Of a stretch of 61,283 nucleotides of DNA, positions 5,256-15,600 are shown piece by piece; the first letter of the stretch is position 1, and each line of letters starts with the position of its first letter. The DNA is taken from the IMG/VR virus record IMGVR_UViG_3300033571_013614, positions 1 through 61,283 of that record. One strand, given 5' to 3'. The stretch comes from a virus. Under the pieces are notes generated by a model, which saw only the letters and a program-made list of their open reading frames with translations, did not search any database and was not told the origin of the DNA. Position numbers and translations under genes: made by a program.

Positions 5256-6041
5256 ATGGCAAAAGGATTCACTGTAAAAGCCACAGCTCCGACTCAACCA
5301 CAAGAGCAGTGGGACTATGATGCAATTAGGGAGAGAATGAGGGGCAAGAGCATCGTCTTTTGTCTCCCAGGACGTGGTTGCTCCTATCAATTTCTGAAAT
5401 CATTTGTACAACTCTGTTTTGACCTTGTACAAAATGGTATGAGTATTCAGATCTCTCAAGATTATTCTTCCATGGTTAACTTTGCACGTTGCAAGTGTCT
5501 TGGTGCAAACGTTCTTCGTGGACCTAAGCAAATTCCTTGGGACGGTAAGCTACAATACGATTATCAACTTTGGATTGATAATGACATTGTGTTTAATACA
5601 GAAAAATTCTGGCAACTGTGCGATCTCGCAGTACCTGGACCAGACAAAGAAGGTATCCCACAGCAAGAAAAAGAAATCGTTGCTGGTTGGTATGCCACTG
5701 AGGATGGGGTAACTACTTCAGTTGCTCACTGGTTGGAAGAGGATGACTTCCGTAAGAACGGTGGTGTTATGAATCATGAAACCACTGAATCTATGGCAAA
5801 GAGACGCAAACCATTCACCGTGGATTACACAGGTTTTGGATGGGTTATGATTCGTCATGGTGTCTTTGAACGTCTTGAATATCCTTGGTTTGCTCCTAAG
5901 ATGCAAGTCTTTGAATCTGGTGCAGTTCAAGATATGTGTGGAGAGGACGTATCGTTCTGTCTAGATGCAAAAGAGGCAGGCATTGAAACGTGGTGTGACC
6001 CACGGATTCGCGTTGGACATGAGAAGACTCGCGTAATCTGA
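5256..6041 (+). CDS. GT-A type glycosyltransferase
   Basis: A 261-residue protein of GT2-like fold that should transfer a sugar from a nucleotide sugar to an unknown acceptor. Visible signs: a metal-binding D-x-D in LWIDNDIVF (Asp108 and Asp110), an acidic GED at 229-231 that fits the catalytic base position, and a downstream His (255) in VGHEKTR. It has its own strong early promoter, so it probably acts before virion assembly, perhaps on host surface glycans, phage DNA or a virion protein; this is inference. Cytoplasmic: no signal peptide or membrane segment. Confidence 0.8.
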   Translation: MAKGFTVKATAPTQPQEQWDYDAIRERMRGKSIVFCLPGRGCSYQFLKSFVQLCFDLVQNGMSIQISQDYSSMVNFARCKCLGANVLRGPKQIPWDGKLQYDYQLWIDNDIVFNTEKFWQLCDLAVPGPDKEGIPQQEKEIVAGWYATEDGVTTSVAHWLEEDDFRKNGGVMNHETTESMAKRRKPFTVDYTGFGWVMIRHGVFERLEYPWFAPKMQVFESGAVQDMCGEDVSFCLDAKEAGIETWCDPRIRVGHEKTRVI

Positions 6042-6042
6042 T

Positions 6043-6213
6043 ATGAGTACCTCTGAGAAACTTTATAACGTGTGTTATAATGGTAGAGCGTTATATCAGA
6101 GTATGACTCTTGAAGACTGTACTGAGATTCTTCAAGAGTTCTCTGAACGCTTTTTCTCGGGGGAAGATATCGACCCCAATTTGATTTCACTTGAACCATT
6201 ATTTGAAAATTAA
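6043..6213 (+). CDS. Small hypothetical protein
   Basis: A 56-residue acidic protein (starts MSTSEKLYNVCYNGRALYQ), one base after the glycosyltransferase stop, hence cotranscribed. No family recognised. Confidence 0.6.
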   Translation: MSTSEKLYNVCYNGRALYQSMTLEDCTEILQEFSERFFSGEDIDPNLISLEPLFEN

Positions 6214-6215
6214 CT

Positions 6216-6356
6216 ATGGCAAAAAGACCTTCACCGACTAGTAAAGTTGTTATTGAATCAAAACCCAAAAAAACTCGGCAAGGCATGGGTAAGCATACAA
6301 AGTACGCCGCAACGTCTCGTAACGGAGCACGTAAGAGGTATAGAGGACAAGGTTAA
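6216..6356 (+). CDS. Small basic conserved cyanophage protein
   Basis: A 46-residue strongly basic protein (starts MAKRPSPTSKVVIESKPKK, ends RKRYRGQG), 2 nt after the preceding stop. The Lys/Arg density suggests nucleic acid binding, possibly of ribosomal or packaged nucleic acid. Short basic proteins of this look recur in cyanophages, but I know of no assigned function. Confidence 0.65.
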   Translation: MAKRPSPTSKVVIESKPKKTRQGMGKHTKYAATSRNGARKRYRGQG

Positions 6357-6381
6357 ATACTATAAGAATTAACTATAATTC

Positions 6382-6981
6382 ATGTATTTTTTAGATTCAC
6401 AGGAAGAGTGGGAGAATATTCATACTTCTGATTTGTGGGTTTACAATAAATTATTTTTAAGTCGGGTTTTAGGATATACTTGTGGACCAATTGGGTCTTC
6501 AGTTCCTAAACCCGACTTTTATATTGTTCGCCCAATGATGAATATGCTTGGAATGGGTCGGTATGCTCGCAAAGAATGGATTTACAAGTACACCGACCAA
6601 TACCATCCAGGAGAGTTTTGGTGTGAAATATTCCATGGACCACACTTAAGTGTAGATTTTAGGGATAAGAAGTCTGAATTGGTGGTTTTAGGTACACGAG
6701 AACCATTCAGTCCCCTCTATAAATGGGAAAAATGGGAAAGAATGGACCAAGAGGTTACTTTTCCTGAAATTTTAAATGATTTGGTCGGTAGTTATGAGTA
6801 TATTAATTGTGAATTTATTGGAAATCGTCTAATAGAGGTTCATTTTAGACAAAACCCAGATTTTAGGTATGGTAACACTGTTGCAATACCAGTTTGGAAG
6901 GATGAAAATGCACCAATTGACAAAAATTATAACTATATTAAGGATGAAGATTACTTAAGAACTGGTTTTTATATTGATTGA
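6382..6981 (+). CDS. Conserved hypothetical protein, possible ATP-grasp remnant
   Basis: A 199-residue cytoplasmic protein. Near the C-terminus, EYINCEFIGNRLIEVHFRQ reads like the metal/ATP-binding end of an ATP-grasp ligase (N-x-E-x-I-G-x-x-L-I-E-V-H-x-R). The length is short for a full ATP-grasp enzyme, so it may be a divergent or partial one. The N-terminal half shows no motif I know. It lies just before the baseplate block. Confidence 0.6.
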   Translation: MYFLDSQEEWENIHTSDLWVYNKLFLSRVLGYTCGPIGSSVPKPDFYIVRPMMNMLGMGRYARKEWIYKYTDQYHPGEFWCEIFHGPHLSVDFRDKKSELVVLGTREPFSPLYKWEKWERMDQEVTFPEILNDLVGSYEYINCEFIGNRLIEVHFRQNPDFRYGNTVAIPVWKDENAPIDKNYNYIKDEDYLRTGFYID

Positions 6982-7028
6982 CGGGATAGCAACCCCGTAA
7001 AAAGTTCTGATTTAACAAATCAGGAGAG
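6981..7028 (+). other. Leader with two small hairpins
   Basis: ACGGG (6981-6985) can pair with CCCGT (6994-6998), and CTGATTT (7007-7013) with AAATCAG (7017-7023). The second stem runs directly into the GGAGAG ribosome binding site of the gene at 7033. It could tune translation. It does not match a riboswitch I know. Confidence 0.35.
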
Positions 7029-7032
7029 CAAA

Positions 7033-7284
7033 ATGGGTAAACCAGCAGATCGTGATGTAAACTACATGTATAATATGTGGGGAACAACTAGTTTAATCTC
7101 AGATTACAATTCAACAGAAGTAATTAAAGAAAAAAAGATGTTGCGAGAGATCGCAAATGATGATAAAACCCCAAAAAAGCATGATTTTGAAGTTCAAAAT
7201 GAACTTCATGAAAAAATTCGTAATGATGAAGATTATGATGATTGGTCCTACGGCACTGAACCAAGTTGGGGACATAAGTGGTAA
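7033..7284 (+). CDS. Small hypothetical protein upstream of the baseplate block
   Basis: An 83-residue, highly charged protein (starts MGKPADRDVNYMYNMWG, ends EPSWGHKW) with a good GGAGAG site 4 nt before the ATG. Its position directly upstream of gp25 suggests a virion or assembly role, but no T4 counterpart is evident. It was likely transcribed with the 6382 gene. Confidence 0.65.
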   Translation: MGKPADRDVNYMYNMWGTTSLISDYNSTEVIKEKKMLREIANDDKTPKKHDFEVQNELHEKIRNDEDYDDWSYGTEPSWGHKW

Positions 7285-7291
7285 AAACCAC

Positions 7292-7299
7292 TATAAATA
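7292..7299 (+). promoter_or_regulatory. T4-type late promoter for the baseplate genes
   Basis: Perfect late box TATAAATA, 22 nt before the gp25 ATG. In T4 such boxes are read by RNA polymerase carrying gp55, a homologue of which is encoded at 56862. Confidence 0.8.
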
Positions 7300-7321
7300 A
7301 ATCATAATAATACTCAAAATA

Positions 7322-7723
7322 ATGCCGCTAGAGCGTATTAGTGTTGGATTTAAGGATATTAGTCTCTCGTTAAGGGCAAATCCTCTGACGAGAGACTTAT
7401 CTATTTTAAAGAATGAATCTGCCATAGCACGTTCGGTCCAGAATTTGGTATTGACCTCTAGAGGGGAGAAATTTTTTGAACCTACTATTGGAACTCTCAC
7501 AAATGCATTATTATTTGAAAATATTGATTTTTCTACCGCAGAATTATTAAAAAGCGAAATAGAAAGTGTTATAAGGAATAATGAACCTAGGGTTGAATTA
7601 GTTGAAGTTACTGTAACTCCAAATTATGATGAAGGAGCAATGGATGTTAAAGTGATATATTTAATAGTTGGAATAGATGCCCTACCACAACAACTAGAAT
7701 TTGTATTACTGCCAACCAGATAA
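7322..7723 (+). CDS. gp25: Baseplate wedge protein gp25
   Basis: A 133-residue protein of the gp25/lysozyme-like wedge family, part of the baseplate inner ring with gp6 and gp53. The core includes LSILKNESAIARSVQNLVLT and RGEKFFEPTIGT, the conserved family segment, and length matches T4 gp25 (132). It abuts gp6 with no gap. The protein is structural; no enzymatic activity is implied. Confidence 0.93.
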   Translation: MPLERISVGFKDISLSLRANPLTRDLSILKNESAIARSVQNLVLTSRGEKFFEPTIGTLTNALLFENIDFSTAELLKSEIESVIRNNEPRVELVEVTVTPNYDEGAMDVKVIYLIVGIDALPQQLEFVLLPTR

Positions 7724-9628
7724 ATGTCATTAGTTAACGTATCATCACTAGATTTTAATGATATAAGGGAATCTATCAAAAGTTTCTTGAGAGCTGATGG
7801 TAGATTTACAGATTATGATTTTGAAGGATCAAATTTTAGTATTTTAATCGATACCCTAGCATATAATACTTACATTAGTTCATATAATGCAAATATGTTA
7901 ACTAATGAGGTATTCTTAGATGGAGCAACTCTAAGAGAAAATGTAGTTTCTCTTGCTAGAAATTTAGGGTATCTACCAAGATCAGTAAGATCTTCTAGAG
8001 CAAAGGTATCATTCTTTGTAAATCTTTCTGGATTTGCCACAAATCCAATTTCAATTACTTTACGTAAAGGAATAGTTGCAACATCTAATGCATCGTTCTC
8101 AAATTTAAATTATATCTATTCAATTCCTGACGATGTAACAGTTCCTGTATCAAATGGAATCGCTACTTTTGATAATATTGTAATTTATGAAGGTTCTTAT
8201 ATTGAAGACAACTTTACCGTAAATAGTTTAAATAAAAATCAAAGATTTATTTTAAACAATGAGAATATTGATACCAGTTTGATAAGAGTTACTGTTAGAG
8301 AAAGTAAAAATAGTAATATTTCTAGAGTTTATAAATTTGCCGATAATTTAACTGCAGTCAAATCAACAGATGATGTATTTTTCTTAAATGAAATTGAAGA
8401 CCAGAGATATGAATTAATTTTTGGAGATAATACATTTGGCAGCAAATTAGAAAACGATAACTTTATTTTGGTAAGTTACGTTACAACTAATGGAACAATT
8501 GCAAACGGTATAAATGCTTTTAGTTTTGCTGGAAGACTAGTAGATAACAACGGCAGTCCAGTTACCGTCGATGAACCCCTATTAACAACCGTAGAAGCGG
8601 CAGGATATGGGTCAGATATCGAATCCATCGCATCGATTAAAAAATTAGCTCCAAGAGTGTACTCTTCACAAAATAGAGCAGTTACTGCATCAGATTATGA
8701 ATCACTAATACCATTAATTTATCCAGAAACAGAATCTGTATCTGTTTATGGTGGAGAAGAATTAGACCCCCCAAAATTTGGCAAAGTATATATTACAGTT
8801 AAACCAAAAAACGGTTCATATTTGCCAAATGCTATTAAAGATAACTTAAAAACAACTCTTAGAAAGTATGCAGTTGCGGGAATAATTCCAGAATTTATAG
8901 ATTTAAAGTATTTGTATATTGAATATCAAACAAAAGTTTACTACAATAGTAATCAAGGTAATGCAGATTTTTTAAAAACTCAAGTCCAACAAACATTAGA
9001 AAAATTCGCTAAATCTGATGAGTTAAATAGATATGGATCTAGATTCAAGTATAGCAAATTCCTAAAATTAATTGATGATTCTTCTATAGCAATTACATCA
9101 AATATTACCACCTTACAAATAAGGAGAGACTTGAAAATTATATTAGGTCAATTTACCGAATATGAAATCTGCTTTGGTAATGAATTCCATATCAAAAATC
9201 CAAGTGGGTATAATTTTAAAACAAGTGGATTTTCTGTTGATGGAATTACTGGTACAGTTTATCTTTCAGACATTCCACATGCTGAAGGATTTGGAGCAGT
9301 ATTTTTATTTAAATTGGATGCTTCAAATCAACCAGTTATTGTTAGAAGAAAAGTTGGAACCATAGATTATAAAAAAGGTGAGATTAAAATAAATGCTTTG
9401 AATATTATAGCAACTAGTAAAAAATCTTTTGGTGATAATATAGTTGAATTTTCTGCTATACCAAAATCTAATGATGTTATCGGTAAACAAGATTTATACT
9501 TACAATTAGACAATTCTAAATCTATGGTAAATATGATTAATGATGTAATCTCTTCTGGAATTGATATATCAGGATCACAATACATAGTATCATCTAGCTA
9601 CTTAAACGGCGAGTTCATAAGACTGTAA
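7724..9628 (+). CDS. gp6: Baseplate wedge protein gp6
   Basis: A 634-residue wedge protein (T4 gp6 is 660) that forms the ring joining the baseplate wedges. Typical segments: an N-terminal FNDIRESIKSFLRADGRFTD, then a baseplate J-like region around residues 290-400 including RVYSSQNRAVTASDYESLI. Start directly follows the gp25 stop. Acts in tail assembly in the host cytoplasm and in contraction signalling. Confidence 0.93.
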   Translation: MSLVNVSSLDFNDIRESIKSFLRADGRFTDYDFEGSNFSILIDTLAYNTYISSYNANMLTNEVFLDGATLRENVVSLARNLGYLPRSVRSSRAKVSFFVNLSGFATNPISITLRKGIVATSNASFSNLNYIYSIPDDVTVPVSNGIATFDNIVIYEGSYIEDNFTVNSLNKNQRFILNNENIDTSLIRVTVRESKNSNISRVYKFADNLTAVKSTDDVFFLNEIEDQRYELIFGDNTFGSKLENDNFILVSYVTTNGTIANGINAFSFAGRLVDNNGSPVTVDEPLLTTVEAAGYGSDIESIASIKKLAPRVYSSQNRAVTASDYESLIPLIYPETESVSVYGGEELDPPKFGKVYITVKPKNGSYLPNAIKDNLKTTLRKYAVAGIIPEFIDLKYLYIEYQTKVYYNSNQGNADFLKTQVQQTLEKFAKSDELNRYGSRFKYSKFLKLIDDSSIAITSNITTLQIRRDLKIILGQFTEYEICFGNEFHIKNPSGYNFKTSGFSVDGITGTVYLSDIPHAEGFGAVFLFKLDASNQPVIVRRKVGTIDYKKGEIKINALNIIATSKKSFGDNIVEFSAIPKSNDVIGKQDLYLQLDNSKSMVNMINDVISSGIDISGSQYIVSSSYLNGEFIRL

Positions 9629-9632
9629 GAAC

Positions 9633-12600
9633 ATGAAGAACAGAGTTAATATTAAAAATTTAGTTTCTGACCAACTTCCCAGTTTTGTTAGGGATGGGTA
9701 TCCAGAATTTGTAGAGTTTTTAAAAGATTACTATGATTCTTTAGAGTTTCCTGGTGGTCCTGTAGATATTTTAAATAATATTGATGAATATACTAAATTA
9801 GATAATATAACAGAATTAACTTATTATACTGAATTAACCGCAAATGTTGATTACGGTGCGGTTGATATTAGTGTGAGTAGCACTGATGGATTCCCATTAT
9901 ATAATGGTCTTTTACAAATTGATAATGAAATAATTTTATATGAATCCAAAAACCAAACCACTTTTTTAAATTGTAAAAGAGGGTTTAGTGGAATTACCAC
10001 CTATACAAGTCCAGAAAGTGAAACTCTGACTTTTAGTACAAGTATTATAGACGCACATACAAGTAATACAATTGTATATAATTTACATTCCTTATTTTTA
10101 GCAGAACTTTATAAAAAATTTAAATATCAATACGCTCCAGGATTTGAAGATATTGAATTTTATAAAGAACTAAATGAAAAAATATTAGTATCAAACTTAA
10201 AAGATTTTTACGCTTCAAAAGGAGCAAATAGTTCTTTTGATATTTTATTTAAATCCATTTGGGGTTCACCCGTACAAATCATTAAACCTAGAGATTTCTT
10301 AATTCAACCATCTGATGCTGATTATAGAATTACTAGAGATCTTGTTATTAAAAGATTATCTGGAAATCCTCAAGAGTTAGTTAATAAAACATTATATCAA
10401 GATGAGACTCAAACCATTCCAAAAGCAGCTGGATCTATTACTAATGTAGAGCAACTTTTTAAAGATGGTGAAGAGTACTTTAGATTAAGTTTGGACTATA
10501 ATCCAGAGTTAGAAACATTTAATTTTACAGTACACCCAAAAACAAAAATTACCAATCCAGTAGGTCTTGGACAGACTTATCTTGATGTTGATTCAACACT
10601 GAGCTTTACAAACTCAGGAACACTTGTAGTATTTGATAATAATGTAGAATATAAATTTACATATAGTGGTAAAAGTTGCACACAATTTTTTGGATTGTCT
10701 TCTCCTATTGCAATAAATTTAAATCAGGATATAACAACTCCAGATTATGCGTATGCAATTTCAGAATCTGGAGACCAAATTAGAGTTAAGATTACAGGTG
10801 TTCTTGGAGATTTGGAATTAGATAGAGAATCTTCATATTATTATGAATTAGAAGACCAGGTTGAAATTGTTTCTTTAGGTGCAGATAGTGAGGAGCAAAT
10901 AAGAAGCAGTTGGATTAATAATGTATCACCAGAGTATGAAATTGAACAAATTACTCAGGTTGCATTAAAATTAAATGGAGCAGCACAATATAGAATAAAA
11001 ACATATGACCCCAATATCTTCACTTTGGGTGATATTGGAACCATAAAAGGTAGTGATGGTAATCAATATGATATTTTTGTAATCGCGGTATCAAATAAGT
11101 ACGAATTTGACGTAAACTTAACTACTAGAATTAATACATCTGATGTAAGATATTCTATTAGAAAGGGTATATCAAAAACTAAGAGCAATAATCAACCAGA
11201 AATTAATATTATATCAGCAGATATTCAAAATGTATATACAGACGATGATGACACTTACGTTGTAAGTTCTTCTCTACCAAATTATTATAATACTCCAATA
11301 ATTGTTGAAGATTTGTCTGTAACTTTTACTGGACAGTATGATGGATTTGATATTAATATTGGTTCTAACTCTTTTATTAGTGGCGAGGCAGTATATTATT
11401 CTAGAAATAATAATGTTGGGTTAAATATTGCAGAGGGACCTTATTTTGTTTATAAAGTAAACTCCAGCACAATAAGATTAGCTACCAGTAGAGCTAATAT
11501 TAGAAGTGGTCAGTTCGTTTACGTTTTTGGTACTGTACTTAATAATAAAATATCATTATTGAAGTATTATAATAGGAGATTACAGTCTCAAGACATAATT
11601 AGAAAATTCTCTCCTAGTGTTGATGATGATATCATTGAAAATAGAATTACAAAACCAGGAACTGTTGGATTGTTTTTAAATGGTGTTGAAGCATTAAATT
11701 ATAAATCTTCTGATACCATTTATTCTGGACCAATTGAAGAAATAGTAGTTTCTTCCGTGGGAGATGCCAATTACGATGTTATTAACCCTCCTGTGATGGT
11801 TATATCGGATAATGTTGGTGTTGGAAATACTATTTTTGGATCTGGTGCTGAGGGAATTTGTAATGTTGTAGGAACTTTATCTAGAATTAATATTTTAGAT
11901 AAAGGATTTGATTATACAGACGAACCAAAAATTACAATTTCTGGCGGAAACGGTACTGGTGCCGAAGCAAAGGCAAACTTATCTAAAATAATTCATTCGG
12001 TATCATTTAATGCTGGAAGTTTATATGACCAGGTAAATTTATCTGAAAATAGTATAGGTTTCACTACTTATCATAAATTTAGAGATTTTGAAAGAGTAAT
12101 TTATAATTCACAGAATCAACCTAAGATTAGTAATTTAGTTGATGATGCAATTTATTTTGTTAAAATAATTACACCAACTAAAATTAAATTACATAATACC
12201 TTAGATGATGCCATTACTGGAATAAATACTGTTATTCTTGGTTCATATGGCGAAGGATTACAGAAATTAACTTCTTCGGATAAAAAGAAAGTAATTTCAT
12301 CAATAGAAGTAATTACCCCTGGTAGAAATTATACAAATAAGACTTTATTTTTTGATAAAGATTCTATCAGTACTTTTAATAATACAATTAAAATAATAAA
12401 TCACGGATATACTGACAAAGAAATTATTCTTTTTAACTCTGATGGTGTATTACCTGTTGGATTAAATACAAATTCTGAATATTATGTAAAAGTAGTTGAT
12501 AAAGATACTTTCAGAGTTGCTAGTGTTGAACCTGTTGGTGTTGGTAGTACTATATCTAGTGACTATAATTATGTTAATAGAAGATTTATTGATTTTAATA

Positions 12601-15600
12601 ATGGTGGATTGGGGCAACATAATATAAAGTATCAATCAATTACTTTAAAAATTGAATCCCCAATTGGAGTCACAACTTTTGCTGGTCAAGACTTCAATGC
12701 TAAGGTTAGACCAATATTTACTGGTTCAATACAATCAGTATCATTAAAAAATAAAGGTGATAATTATGGAGATCCAAACGTTGTAAATTACAATAGACAA
12801 CCTGACATAAGTTTATTAAATGGAGAAAATGCACAAATAAGTGTTATTGTATCTTCTCAAGGTAAAATTATTGGTGCTATTGTAAATAATCCTGGTTCAA
12901 ATTACAATTCACCACCATTACTAGAAGTTTTAGGTTCTGGTTCTGGTGCAATATTGGTTCCAATAATTGTTAATGGAGCAATTGTAGACGTAAAAATTAT
13001 TGAAAGTGGATTTAATTATTCTCAAGTAGATACTACTGTAAAAGTAGTTCCAACAGGAAGCAATGCTAGATTTGAAGCTAAAATTAAATCTTGGAATATT
13101 AATGTTGTTGAAAGAATTTTCCAATCAGATCAAGTAAATTCAGATGATGGAATAATTACTACACCCCTTGCATCAGAAAGAGGTTTACAGTTCACTCACG
13201 CATATGCTGCTAGAGAACTGCGTAAAAAATTACTAGCAACTTCTTTAGATCTTGTCGGTAATACTGTTTATCGGGAGGATATTGAGAATGATAACAATCC
13301 AGTTAAATATCATTCACCTATCATAGGGTGGGCATATGATGGAAATCCAATTTATGGACCATACGGATATGCGGATAAAGAGGGAGGTGCTGTTGTAAGA
13401 TTAAATAGTGGGTATGAATTAAACTTACAAGCATATAGACCATCAACATCCTCTTTCCCACCAGGATATTTTATACAAGATTATGAATTCACTAACAATG
13501 GAGATTTGGATATACACAATGGAAGATATTGTAAAACTCCAGAATTTCCAAATGGTGTTTATGCATATTTTGCTACTGTAAATTCTATAAAAAATGCTTC
13601 TGGACCATTTAATGGATTTTTAAAACCTGTTTTCCCATACATTATTGGGGACACTTTTAAATCAAAAATAATTGATTATAATTTTGATCAATATTCAAAC
13701 TTGTCTTTTGTAGATTTAAATAATACTGGATGGATTAGATATACAACACCATTAGGGTTACTATTAAATAAAACAAGATATCAGGGATTTATTCAACCAG
13801 ATACTTTTAGTAGGGGATTCACTGAGGTTAGTAGTGTCAGTTCTGGAGAATTAACAGAGTTACAAATTATTTCCCCTGGTGATAATTATTCAATACAGGA
13901 TAATATATTCTTCAATAGTCAAGGCACAGGTGGTTCTGGTGCTTATGCTAGAATATCAGAAATTAAAGGTAGGGATGTAAGTTCGATATCATATTCTTTC
14001 CGTAAATTAGTTGATGTTGAGTTTACTCCATTTGGATCTCTTGGTAAATTTGTTGGATTTGCAAGTACATCTCACTCTTTAATCAATGGAGATATTGTGT
14101 CTGTACAGAATTTAAATATTCTTTCAACAAATTTTGCATCTTCTTATGTAGTAGGTATCTCAACAAATACACTAACACTATCAAATAATACTCCAAATGC
14201 TTCACAAACTGGAATTGTAACTTATTTAAATGTTTCTGGTAATTTAAATTTTCCCGTAGCATCAGTAAATGATGTTTACAAAATTGGACCAGAGAGAGTT
14301 AAGATTATTAATGTATACCCTCAAGATTCTAGAATAAAAGTATATAGATCTTTTGGTGGAAGTACTTCTATTGCACACACTGCAGGTGATAGTTTAATTG
14401 AATTAAGTAGAAAAATTACTTTCAATAGTGGATTCAGCACTTCTACAGAATATAAACTTAACTCAGAATATTATTTTGATCCTAGAGAAAGCGCAATAAT
14501 CCCTTCAGAAAATTTAATCCTGTATTCAAACCCAATACCTCCGTCACTTGTTCCAACAGCTTGGGATTATTATTCTGTGGGAGTAGGAACTGGATCTGTA
14601 GAATATTTTAGTGATAATTCGCCAGATGGTTCAAATAATGCTGCAAAAGTGGCATTTGCTTCTACTACAGGTTCAAGTGATGCATTTGGAATAAAATATG
14701 AATCAGTATCTTTGTCCTCTGGCAATAATACATTTTCAGTATTTTTAAGAGGTCATACTGGTGGAGAACAAGTCTATTTTATTTTGGACGATGGTGGTTC
14801 ATATTATTCTCAATTAGTAACTTTAACAACAAATTGGAGAAGATATAGTCTTACTGCATTGACTGGTGCTGGACTCCATAGAATAAGAATAGGAACATAT
14901 GGTCCTCAAGGTCTTACTCTAAATTCATCTCCTACGTTTTATGTTTGGGGTGCTCAAGTTGAACTTGGGTCTTTAACTAGTTCATATTATTCAACTTCGG
15001 GTAGTCCATTATCAAGAGCATCTCAAAAATCTGGATTATTGTTTTTTAGTAACCCAGGAGTTACCCAGAAAAAAGGAATTAAAACAATTCCAAATACATT
15101 TTATTTACCAAATCATGGATTTAAAACTGGAGATAAAGTAAAATATAACGTTGGACATGGATATACAGGAGTTAGTGTATCTTATGGAACAACAACAACA
15201 CCACTTTTAAATTCACAAACTTTGTATATTGCCTCATATGATTCTGACTTTATCGGGGTATCAACTCAGAGAATCGGAATTGGAAGCACTGGTGGATTTG
15301 TTGGAATAGGTTCAGATGTTTTAGAGATTTTTAAAATTGCTAATTATGGAACAGGTGAAGTACACAGTATTAAAACAGATCTACCTTTAACTATTCGTGG
15401 AGATGTTTATAAAAAGACTGCAACAGTTATAACTGAAAGAGAGCATGGACTAACAAATGGTGATATTGTTGATTTGAAAGTAATTTCTGGAGTTTCTACT
15501 AATTTTTATGTGACATATGATGACATTAACAGAAGACTGTTAATTAACCCAAGATCATTTATAGACACTGATATCAATTTATCCAGAAATACTATAACAA

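Noticed and set aside
6981-7028. Known cyanobacterial or cyanophage riboswitch (glutamine-II/glnA type)
   Set aside because: The conserved core words of those motifs are absent; only two simple hairpins remain.
1-7300. tRNA genes, common in cyanophage genomes
   Set aside because: No T-loop GTTCGA-type segment with a matching acceptor stem was found by eye; a tRNA scan would settle this.
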